Shown one piece after another: positions 18,115-25,388 of a DNA stretch of 64,000 nucleotides. How positions within the stretch are numbered: position 1 is the stretch's first letter; each line of letters starts with the position of its first letter. The stretch covers positions 85,987-149,986 of the forward strand of contig JBKBMG010000004.1 in the NCBI GenBank assembly GCA_046295975.1. Direction: 5' to 3'. Source of the stretch: UBA2357 sp046295975 (lineage in GTDB: Bacteria > Pseudomonadota > Gammaproteobacteria > Burkholderiales > Rhodocyclaceae). The notes under the pieces are model-generated. The model did no database searches, was not told the DNA's origin, and saw nothing but the letters and a program-made list of their open reading frames with translations. Both the position numbers and the translations under genes were made by a program.

Positions 18115-20712
18115 TTGACCGACAACACCCGCGCCGGCCCTCCGCCGGCATCTCCGGGCGCGGAAGCGTTCCAGCGAGGCTCAGGCCCGATCCTGGAACG
18201 CTTCGTCTTCAATCACCGCCCGCTCGTGCTGCTGCTGTGCCTGCTGCTCACCCTTGGTCTGGGCTGGCAGGCGAGCAGGCTGCAACTGAACGCCAGCTTC
18301 GAGAAGATGATTCCGACCGGGCATCCGTTCATCGCCAATTTCCTCGCCAACCGCGCCGATCTGGCGGGGCTGGGCAACGCCCTGAGGGTGGCCGTGGCGG
18401 TGCGCGAGGGCAACATCTTCACGGACGACTATCTGCGGACCCTGGCGCAGATCAACGACGAGCTCTATTTACTGCCGGGCGTGGACCGGCCCTACATGAA
18501 GTCGTTGTGGACCCCGGCCACCCGCTGGATCGCCGTCACCGAGGAAGGCCTGGACGGCGATACCGTCATCCCCGGCGACTACGACGGCTCGCCGGAAAGC
18601 CTTGAGCAGGTGCGCCTGAACGTACAGCGCTCCGGTGAGATCGGCCAACTGGTGGCGGAGGACTTCCGCTCCAGCATCGTCTATCTGCCGCTGCTCGACT
18701 TCGATCCGACCTCCGGCGCGCCGCTCGACTATGCCGAGTTCTCGCGCCAATTGGAGGAAATACGGGCCAAATACACCAACGACTACATCGACATCCACAT
18801 CACCGGTTTCGCCAAGATCGTTGGCGACCTGATCGACGGATTGCGTCAGGTGTTGCTGTTCTTCCTGCTGGCGGTGGCGATCGCTACCGCGGTGCTGTTC
18901 GCCTACACCCGCTCGCTGGGCAGCGCGTTGTTGGTGATCGCGTGCTCGCTGGTCGGGGTGTTGTGGCAGCTTGGTCTGCTCGCCACCTTCGGGCTCGCGA
19001 TCGACCCCTACTCAGTGCTGGTGCCGTTTCTGGTGTTCGCCATTGGCGTAAGCCATGGCGCGCAGAAGATGAGTGGCGTGATGCAGGACATCGCCCGCGG
19101 CGTGCCGCGCTACGTTGCCGCGCGCCACACCTTCCGCCGGCTGTTCCGCACCGGCATGGCGGCGCTGGTTACCGACTCGGTGGGGTTCGCCGTGCTGCTG
19201 GTGATTGACATCGGCGTGATCCGCGAACTGGCGATGACCGCCAGCCTCGGCGTGCTGGTACTCATCCTCACCAACCTGGTGCTGCTGCCGGTGTTGCTGT
19301 CCTACTTCGGCACTGGCCGTCATTCCGCCGCGCGCGGTGCACGTGCGCTTGCAGATGCTGCGGGCGAGGGCGGCACGGGGGCGTGGAAAACGCTGCCGGA
19401 GACGGGTGCGATGGCCCGTCTGTGGGCCACGCTCGCCCGCTTCACCGCGCGCGGCCCGGCAACGTGCGCACTGGCGGTGGCTGCCGGGTTGGCGGTGCTG
19501 GGGGTGAGCGTGGGCAAGCACGTGCAGATCGGCGACCTCGACCCGGACGCGCCCGAACTGCGCGCCGATTCGCGCTACAACCGCGATTCGGCTTTCATGG
19601 TGGACAGCTACGCCGCCAGTGCCGACATCTTCGTCGTCATGGTGGAAACCCCTGTGGACGGCTGCACCCGCTACGAAGTGTTGTCGCGGGTGCGGGCGCT
19701 TACCGGGCGGCTCGACCAGTTGCCCGGTGTCGAGAGCACCAATTCCATGGCCAAGCTGTCGCGCTTCGCGATGGTCGGATACAACGAAGGCAACTTCAAA
19801 TGGCTGGAGCTGATCCCCAACGATGCCGCCCTCGGCGCCGTGCAGACGCGCGCCCCGCGCGAACTGCTCAACCAGGACTGCAGCCTGCTGTCGATCTACG
19901 TCTATCTGCAGGACCACAAGGCCGCCACCCTCGCGCGGGTGGTCGAGACGGTCGAGGCCTTCGCCCGCGAGCACGATGACGACACCACCCGCTTTCTGCT
20001 TGCGGCCGGCAACGCCGGCATCGAGGCCGCGACCAACATCGTGGTGGAACGTGCGATGCGGCAGATGCTGTACCTCGTGTATGGCGTGGTGATCGTACTG
20101 TGCTGGCTCACCTTCCGAAACTGGCGCGGTGTGGTGGTCGCGGTGCTGCCGCTGATGCTCACCTCGGTATTGTGCGAGGCCTTGATGGTTGCGCTGGGCA
20201 TGGGCGTGAAGGTCGCCACGCTGCCGGTGGTGGCGCTGGGCGTGGGAATCGGCGTGGATTATGCGCTGTACGTGTTGTCGGTGGTGCTGGCCGGCATGCG
20301 CGAGGGGATGAGCCTGGCCGATGCCTATCGCCGCGCGCTGCGTTCCACCGGTCAGGTGGTGCTGCTCACCGGCGCCACACTCGCCGCCGCGGTGGCCACC
20401 TGGGTGTTCTCGCCGATCAAGTTCCAGGCCGACATGGGCATCCTGCTGGCCTTCATGTTCCTGCTCAACATGCTCGGTGCACTCATCCTGCTGCCGGCGC
20501 TCGCCCACTTCCTGCTGCGTCCGGTGGCGGTCACGGGCCTCAGCAGCGCCGCCGCCGCGATGACCGATGCAGGGCCTTCGGACCCGACGCTTGCCCCCGA
20601 TACCCGCCCCAATCTCCATCCCAACCCAGAGCAGGACGATACCCCCGCGCTTCTCAGGAGATCCCAAGATGCCCGCCACAACGCTGGACAACCAGCTTCT
20701 GAAACTGCTTGA
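18115..20712 (+). CDS. MMPL/RND-family transporter permease
   Basis: An 865-aa inner-membrane protein of the RND superfamily (MMPL type). Transmembrane helix 1 lies at about residues 36-52, followed by a large periplasmic loop, five helices with a sterol-sensing-like block, a second loop and a final helix bundle, giving about twelve helices in two repeats. The TTG start at 18,115 was chosen because AAGGAG (18,103-18,108) sits 6 nt upstream; a longer ATG frame lacks a ribosome site. It ends 44 bp inside the next gene, suggesting coupling. With the DUF1302, DUF1329 and YCF48 proteins it likely forms a trans-envelope transport machine; cargo and direction are unknown. Confidence 0.9.
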   Translation: MTDNTRAGPPPASPGAEAFQRGSGPILERFVFNHRPLVLLLCLLLTLGLGWQASRLQLNASFEKMIPTGHPFIANFLANRADLAGLGNALRVAVAVREGNIFTDDYLRTLAQINDELYLLPGVDRPYMKSLWTPATRWIAVTEEGLDGDTVIPGDYDGSPESLEQVRLNVQRSGEIGQLVAEDFRSSIVYLPLLDFDPTSGAPLDYAEFSRQLEEIRAKYTNDYIDIHITGFAKIVGDLIDGLRQVLLFFLLAVAIATAVLFAYTRSLGSALLVIACSLVGVLWQLGLLATFGLAIDPYSVLVPFLVFAIGVSHGAQKMSGVMQDIARGVPRYVAARHTFRRLFRTGMAALVTDSVGFAVLLVIDIGVIRELAMTASLGVLVLILTNLVLLPVLLSYFGTGRHSAARGARALADAAGEGGTGAWKTLPETGAMARLWATLARFTARGPATCALAVAAGLAVLGVSVGKHVQIGDLDPDAPELRADSRYNRDSAFMVDSYAASADIFVVMVETPVDGCTRYEVLSRVRALTGRLDQLPGVESTNSMAKLSRFAMVGYNEGNFKWLELIPNDAALGAVQTRAPRELLNQDCSLLSIYVYLQDHKAATLARVVETVEAFAREHDDDTTRFLLAAGNAGIEAATNIVVERAMRQMLYLVYGVVIVLCWLTFRNWRGVVVAVLPLMLTSVLCEALMVALGMGVKVATLPVVALGVGIGVDYALYVLSVVLAGMREGMSLADAYRRALRSTGQVVLLTGATLAAAVATWVFSPIKFQADMGILLAFMFLLNMLGALILLPALAHFLLRPVAVTGLSSAAAAMTDAGPSDPTLAPDTRPNLHPNPEQDDTPALLRRSQDARHNAGQPASETA

Positions 20713-21658
20713 ACAAGGTCGCGCACTGGGCGTGCCCGACTTCGCCGACCTGCCCCCGGCCGCGGCGCGCGAAGTCTACCGCATGCTGGTGACCACCCAT
20801 GATGCGCCGGCCATCGACCTGCCGGTTGAAGATCGGGCGATTCCCGGCCCGGGCGGTGAACTGGCACTGCGCATCTATCGCCCGCCGGGCGACGTGGTGC
20901 CGCGCGGCGCAGTGCTGTACCTGCACGGCGGCGGCTTTGTGGTCGGTTGCCCCAACGACTACGACGGTCTGGCGCGCAGCCTGTGCGCACAAAGCGGCTG
21001 CGTGCTGGTGCTGCCGGACTATCGCCTGGCGCCCGAGCATCTGTTTCCCGCCGCGGTGGAAGATGCGTGGGCGGCGCTGGCGTGGTTGGCGGCAAATGCC
21101 GACGAGATCGGCTGCGTCGACGCGGACGGTCAGGCCCGCATCGCGGTTGCTGGCGACAGTGCCGGCGCCAACCTCGCCGCCGTGTGTGCGCTGCTCGCGC
21201 GCGACCGGGGCGGCCCGGCGCTTTGCCAGCAAACGCTGATCTATCCGGTGACCGTGGTGGATGGCGCGCGCTTCGAATCCCGCCGCACCTATGGTGAAGG
21301 GCTCACCCTGAGCACGCGCTCCATGCACTACTTCACCTCCCATTACCTGGGCAGCGAGGACTTTCTGAACAGCGACCACGTGCGCGACTTCCGCGCCGCG
21401 CCGCTGGAGGCGGCTGATCTCTCCGGCGTGGCGCCGGCGCTGGTGCTGGTGGCGGGCTTCGACCCCTTGCGCGACGAGGGCGTGGCCTATGCCAGCGCCC
21501 TGCAGACTGCCGGCAGCGACGCGGTGCTGATCGAGTACGCCGGGCTGGCCCACGGCTTCATCAACATGTCGGGCACGGTGGAAGCGGCGCGGCTGGCCGT
21601 GGCCCAGGTCGCCAATGCCTGGCGTCACGCGCTTGCTGCGCCGGGAACAGGCCAATGA
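20669..21658 (+). CDS. Alpha/beta hydrolase, hormone-sensitive-lipase family esterase
   Basis: A 329-aa serine esterase. It shows the HSL-family oxyanion motif HGGG (86-89), the nucleophile S164 in GDSAG, D265 in FDPLRDE and H295 in LAHGF, completing the triad. No signal peptide, so cytoplasmic. AGGAG at 20,656-20,660 supports the start, which overlaps the MMPL gene by 44 bp; its stop overlaps the next start (ATGA). In this operon it could free an aryl alcohol or acid from an imported ester, ahead of the two alcohol dehydrogenases and the aldehyde dehydrogenase. The substrate cannot be read from sequence. Confidence 0.92.
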   Translation: MPATTLDNQLLKLLEQGRALGVPDFADLPPAAAREVYRMLVTTHDAPAIDLPVEDRAIPGPGGELALRIYRPPGDVVPRGAVLYLHGGGFVVGCPNDYDGLARSLCAQSGCVLVLPDYRLAPEHLFPAAVEDAWAALAWLAANADEIGCVDADGQARIAVAGDSAGANLAAVCALLARDRGGPALCQQTLIYPVTVVDGARFESRRTYGEGLTLSTRSMHYFTSHYLGSEDFLNSDHVRDFRAAPLEAADLSGVAPALVLVAGFDPLRDEGVAYASALQTAGSDAVLIEYAGLAHGFINMSGTVEAARLAVAQVANAWRHALAAPGTGQ

Positions 21659-22764
21659 GCGGCTTCGAGACATCCGGTGTAGTGGCCGGTGGCGGCGGTG
21701 GCCGCAACCAGCCACCGCCGCCACCGACCACGCGCGCTGTGCGCTTTCACCGGCTTGGCGGTCCGGAGGTGTTGCAGATCGAAACCGTCACGCTGGCGCC
21801 GCCGGGTCCGGGCGAGGTCTGCATCCGCGTCGAGGCGCTGGGGTTGAACCGGGCTGAGGCGGCGTTTCGTGGCGGACACTACCTGGAGCTACCGAATCTG
21901 CCGTCGGGGCTGGGCTATGAGGCGGCCGGCGTGATCGTGGCCTTGGGGCCGGATGTGCCGGGCTTCGCGCCTGGTGATCCGGTCTGCGTGCTGCCGGCGA
22001 TCTCGATGACACGCCATCCGCTGCAGGCCGAATACGCGGTGGTGCCGGCCAGCGCATTGGTGGCGCGCCCCGCAGGTCTGGACGCACCGCAGGCGGCGGC
22101 GCTGTGGATGGCGGCACTGACCGCCTACGGTGGCCTGGTCGACATTGGCAAGCTCGGTCCAGGGGACGGGGCGATCGTCACCGCGGCCTCCAGCAGCGTC
22201 GGCATCGCCGCGTTGCAGCTTGCGCGCGCGCTCGGTGCGATCCCGATCGCGCTTACCCGGGACCCGGGCAAGGTCGAGGCCTTGCGCCGCCATGGTGCCG
22301 AGCACGTCATCGTCGGCACGCCGGACGCAACCCTCGCCAGCCGCGTTGCAGCCGTTACCGGCGGCCTCGGGGCGCGTCTGGCCTTCGATCCGGTGGCCGG
22401 GCCCACGGCCCTGCCGCTGGCGGCGGCGCTGCGTCGCGGCGGTACGCTGGTGGTGTACGGCAACCTCGGCGGTGAGGCCGAGCACACCCCGTTTCCGTTC
22501 TACGCGGCGGTCGGCAAGGGACTGAGCATGCGCGGCTACCTGGTGTTCGAACTGCTCGCTGACGCGCGACGCCTGGCGGCGGCGCGCGGATTCATCGAAT
22601 TGGCGCTGGCCGCTGGCACGCTGTTTCCGGTCATCGACCGGGTCTTTCCGTTCAACGACATCGTGGGTGCCTACCGTCATCTGGAGTCGAACGCCCAGGT
22701 CGGCAAGGTGGTGGTCAGCCTGGATCACGGCGGCGCCCCGTTCACCCCCGAGGAGCATTCATGA
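21655..22764 (+). CDS. Zinc-independent medium-chain dehydrogenase (quinone oxidoreductase-like)
   Basis: A 369-aa MDR-superfamily oxidoreductase with a GroES-like domain (about 25-150) and a Rossmann domain (about 150-330). It has no zinc-ligand cysteine set, which places it with quinone oxidoreductase/zeta-crystallin relatives. The N-terminus is odd: residues 10-24 read as five Gly, Arg-Asn-Gln, five Pro, encoded by the two arms of a perfect 16-bp inverted repeat. The conserved family start is at VRFHRLGGPEVLQ, so GTG 21,739, just after the hairpin, is an alternative start. The ATG at 21,655 overlaps the esterase stop. Exact reaction unknown; reduction of an enone or aldehyde is typical of the family. 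Confidence 0.85.
   Translation: MSGFETSGVVAGGGGGRNQPPPPPTTRAVRFHRLGGPEVLQIETVTLAPPGPGEVCIRVEALGLNRAEAAFRGGHYLELPNLPSGLGYEAAGVIVALGPDVPGFAPGDPVCVLPAISMTRHPLQAEYAVVPASALVARPAGLDAPQAAALWMAALTAYGGLVDIGKLGPGDGAIVTAASSSVGIAALQLARALGAIPIALTRDPGKVEALRRHGAEHVIVGTPDATLASRVAAVTGGLGARLAFDPVAGPTALPLAAALRRGGTLVVYGNLGGEAEHTPFPFYAAVGKGLSMRGYLVFELLADARRLAAARGFIELALAAGTLFPVIDRVFPFNDIVGAYRHLESNAQVGKVVVSLDHGGAPFTPEEHS
21687..21726. repeat. Perfect 16-bp inverted repeat inside the 5' end of the MDR gene
   Basis: Arms 21,687-21,702 (CGGTGGCGGCGGTGGC) and 21,711-21,726 are exact reverse complements with an 8-nt loop. They would form a very stable mRNA hairpin just after the annotated start and encode Gly-rich and Pro-rich runs. 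Confidence 0.85.
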
Positions 22765-23903
22765 CTACCCATTCGATCGATTCCCCGAGCCTGACCATTC
22801 GTGCGGCGGTGGCCCGTGCCCACCATGCACCGCTGAATCTCGAAACCCTGACCCTGGAGGCGCCGCGCGATGATGAGATCCTGGTGCGCGTGGTGGCCAC
22901 CGGGGTATGCCACACCGACATCGTGGTGCGCGACGGCATGCTGCCGACGCCACTGCCGGTGGTGCTGGGCCACGAGGGGGCGGGCGTGGTGGCGCGTGTC
23001 GGCCTCGCGGTGACCAAGGTCGCGCCCGGCGACCACGTGGTGATGAGCTTCAATTCCTGCGGCGCCTGCCCGAGTTGTGCTGACCACGCGCCCAGCTACT
23101 GCCACGAGTTCTTTCCGCGAAATTTCTTCGCCACGCGCAGCGATGGCAGTACTGCGCTGTCGCGGGAAGGTGAGCCGGTACATGGCAATTTCTTCGGCCA
23201 GTCCTCTTTCGCCTCCCATGCCTTGTGCCATGAGCGCAATGTCGTGAAGGTACCTGCCGACGTGCCGCTGCGCCTGCTCGGGCCGCTGGCCTGCGGCGTG
23301 CAGACCGGGGCCGGTGCGGTGATGAACGCGCTTCGGGTTGGCCCTGGGCGCAGCTTCGCGGTGTTCGGTGCGGGTTCGGTGGGGCTGTCGGCGGTGATGG
23401 CGGCGCGGGCGGTCGGTGCGAGCCGGATCATCGCGGTCGACCTCAATCCGGACCGACTCGCCTTCGCGCGGGAGATCGGCGCCACCGACAGCGTGGACCC
23501 GCGCACCACCAATGCCACGGCCGAGATCATGCGCCTGACCGGTCACGGGGTGGACTACGCGCTGGACACCACCGGCCTGGCATCGGTCATCCGTGGCGCG
23601 GTCGAAAGCCTGGCGCCGCGCGGTGCCTGCGGCCTGCTTGGCGCATCCGGCCCGGGCAGTGAGGTCGTGCTCGACGAGGTGCATTTCATGAGTGGTGGCC
23701 GTCGCCTGATCGGCATTGTCGAAGGCGATGCCCAGCCCGACCTGTTCATTCCCGAACTGATCCGCCTCTATCAGGCTGGCCGCTTCCCCTTCGACAAGAT
23801 GGTGAAGTACTACCCTTTCGAGCGCATCAACGACGCCATCGCCGATTCGGAAAGTGGCCGGACGATCAAGCCGGTCGTGGTGATGGACGAGCGCGCTCAG
23901 TAA
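22761..23903 (+). CDS. Zinc-dependent aryl-alcohol dehydrogenase
   Basis: A 380-aa NAD-dependent alcohol dehydrogenase of the XylB/benzyl alcohol dehydrogenase type. Catalytic zinc ligands C50 and H71-E72 (GVCHTD, GHEGAG) and a third cysteine in PLACGVQTG are present. Structural zinc ligands are C100, C103, C106 and C114. The Rossmann motif is FGAGSVGLSA. It starts with an ATGA overlap on the preceding gene and ends convergently, overlapping the MarR gene end by 7 bp. It probably oxidises an aromatic alcohol (benzyl, vanillyl or coniferyl class) to the aldehyde used by the operon's dehydrogenase. Confidence 0.92.
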   Translation: MTTHSIDSPSLTIRAAVARAHHAPLNLETLTLEAPRDDEILVRVVATGVCHTDIVVRDGMLPTPLPVVLGHEGAGVVARVGLAVTKVAPGDHVVMSFNSCGACPSCADHAPSYCHEFFPRNFFATRSDGSTALSREGEPVHGNFFGQSSFASHALCHERNVVKVPADVPLRLLGPLACGVQTGAGAVMNALRVGPGRSFAVFGAGSVGLSAVMAARAVGASRIIAVDLNPDRLAFAREIGATDSVDPRTTNATAEIMRLTGHGVDYALDTTGLASVIRGAVESLAPRGACGLLGASGPGSEVVLDEVHFMSGGRRLIGIVEGDAQPDLFIPELIRLYQAGRFPFDKMVKYYPFERINDAIADSESGRTIKPVVVMDERAQ

Positions 23904-24376
23904 TGAGCGGGGTCATCGACCAGTTTGCGCAGCGCCCCGAGCATGGTGCGCAACTGGTCGTGCAAGGTGTCGCGTGCCGCGTCCGGCAACGCGGCCAGCA
24001 TCGCTTGCTCGATGGCCGCGACCGCCGCGTCGCAGTCGACCAGCAGGGCATGGCCGGCGGCGGTGACGCGGATGCGCACGATGCGCCCGTGGCTGGCATC
24101 CGGTTCGCGGGCAATCCAGCCGCGGGCCTCCATGGTCTTCACCATCTCGTTGGCGGCCTGCGGCGATACCAGGGAACGTTCGGCCAACTGCGCGTTGGAA
24201 AGATGTTCGTGCGCGGCGAGCGCGGACAAGGCCGTGTATTGATTGGTTGTCAGGCCATAGGGCGCCAGCGCATCGCGGATGCGGCGGCTGAGCACATGGT
24301 CCACACGCCCGACCAGGTAGGCGATTCCGATAGGGCGAACCAATTGCGAGTCGATATTTTTCGAGATTTTTTTCAT
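23897..24376 (-). CDS. MarR-family regulator of the ferulate operon (FerR/FerC-like)
   Basis: A 159-aa winged-helix regulator. The MarR core runs from about residue 20 to 140, with the recognition region LSNAQLAERSLVSPQAANEMVKTMEARGWI and a wing ending in GRIVRIRVT. It is divergent from ech-vdh-fcs, the usual place of MarR repressors that respond to hydroxycinnamoyl-CoA thioesters (FerC/FerR/CouR group). A dyad ATATCA-N7-TGATAT lies in the shared 89-bp intergenic region and is the probable operator. The ligand is inferred from context. Confidence 0.85.
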   Translation of the reverse strand: MKKISKNIDSQLVRPIGIAYLVGRVDHVLSRRIRDALAPYGLTTNQYTALSALAAHEHLSNAQLAERSLVSPQAANEMVKTMEARGWIAREPDASHGRIVRIRVTAAGHALLVDCDAAVAAIEQAMLAALPDAARDTLHDQLRTMLGALRKLVDDPAHY

Positions 24377-24410
24377 TGAAGACGGGCTGGCAGGTTGGAA
24401 AGCCGACGTA

Positions 24411-24442
24411 TAGAATCAGTCGTATATCAAGTAACCTGATAT
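24411..24442 (+). promoter_or_regulatory. Probable ech promoter -10 and MarR operator
   Basis: TAGAAT at 24,411-24,416 is a good -10 box. Just downstream lies the perfect dyad ATATCA (24,424-24,429) / TGATAT (24,437-24,442) with a 7-nt centre, total 19 bp, placed over the expected transcription start. No good -35 box was found. Size and position fit a MarR dimer site. Confidence 0.55.
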
Positions 24443-24465
24443 TAACCTGAAACAGGCGGGCAAAC

Positions 24466-25299
24466 ATGGCTAATTATGAAGGACGTTGGAGCACGGTAAA
24501 GGTCGAGGTGGAAGAGGGGGTCGCCTGGGTGACGCTGAACCGCCCCGAGAAACGCAATGCGATGAGCCCGACGCTCAACCGCGAGATGGGCGAGGTGCTC
24601 GACGCCATCGAACTGGATGACGACGCCCAGGTACTGGTGCTCACCGGTGCCGGCGAGGCCTGGTCGGCCGGCATGGACCTCAAGGAATACTTCCGCGAAA
24701 CCGACGGCAAGTCCGAGATCATGCAGGAGCGCATGCGCCGCGATTGCTCTCACTGGCAATGGAGGGTGCTGCGCTTCTACACCAAGCCCACCATCGCCAT
24801 GGTCAACGGCTGGTGCTTCGGCGGGGCGTTCTCGCCGTTGGTGGCCTGCGATCTCGCCATCGCGGCGGACGAGGCGGTGTTCGGCCTGTCCGAAATCAAC
24901 TGGGGCATTCCGCCGGGCAACCTGGTGAGCAAGGCGGTGGCCGACACCATGGGGCATCGCGCGGCGCTGCATTATGTGATGACCGGCAACACCTTCACCG
25001 GCGTGGAAGCGGCCCAGATGGGGCTGGTGAACAAGAGCGTGCCACGCGAACGCTTGCGCGACGAGGTCAAGGCGCTGGCCGGCAAGTTGCTGGAGAAGAA
25101 CCCGGTGGTGCTGCGCTTCGCCAAGCACGGTTTCAAGCGCTGCCGCGAACTGACCTGGGAACAGAACGAGGACTACCTCTACGCCAAGGTGGACCAGTCC
25201 AATGGGCGCGACCCGGAAAAAGGTCGCCAGCAGGGGCTGAAGCAGTTCCTCGACGACAAGACCATCAAGCCGGGGCTGCAGACCTACAAGCGCGGCTGA
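24466..25299 (+). CDS. ech: p-Hydroxycinnamoyl-CoA hydratase/lyase
   Basis: A 277-aa crotonase-family enzyme (HCHL). It hydrates feruloyl-CoA and cleaves the product to vanillin and acetyl-CoA; p-coumaroyl- and caffeoyl-CoA are handled the same way. The residues known to matter in Pseudomonas HCHL are all present at the same numbers: Y75, E143 and Y239. Strongly conserved blocks include LNRPEKRNAMSPTLNRE, TIAMVNGWCFGG, GLSEINWGIPPGN and KHGFKRCRELTWEQNEDYLY. One small difference is Ala at residue 121, where the Pseudomonas enzyme has Gly. First gene of the ferulate operon. Confidence 0.97.
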   Translation: MANYEGRWSTVKVEVEEGVAWVTLNRPEKRNAMSPTLNREMGEVLDAIELDDDAQVLVLTGAGEAWSAGMDLKEYFRETDGKSEIMQERMRRDCSHWQWRVLRFYTKPTIAMVNGWCFGGAFSPLVACDLAIAADEAVFGLSEINWGIPPGNLVSKAVADTMGHRAALHYVMTGNTFTGVEAAQMGLVNKSVPRERLRDEVKALAGKLLEKNPVVLRFAKHGFKRCRELTWEQNEDYLYAKVDQSNGRDPEKGRQQGLKQFLDDKTIKPGLQTYKRG

Positions 25300-25388
25300 G
25301 TTTCCGGCGTTCCAACGCCTAGAACAAGATCGTCCGGACCGGGGTGGTCCGAGACGGCATGGATCAACCACCGATGGAGGACTGGACG

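Noticed and set aside
19012..20691. Long minus-strand frame opposite the MMPL gene
   Set aside because: Low-complexity His/Gln/Arg composition with no motifs; a shadow of the permease coding sequence.
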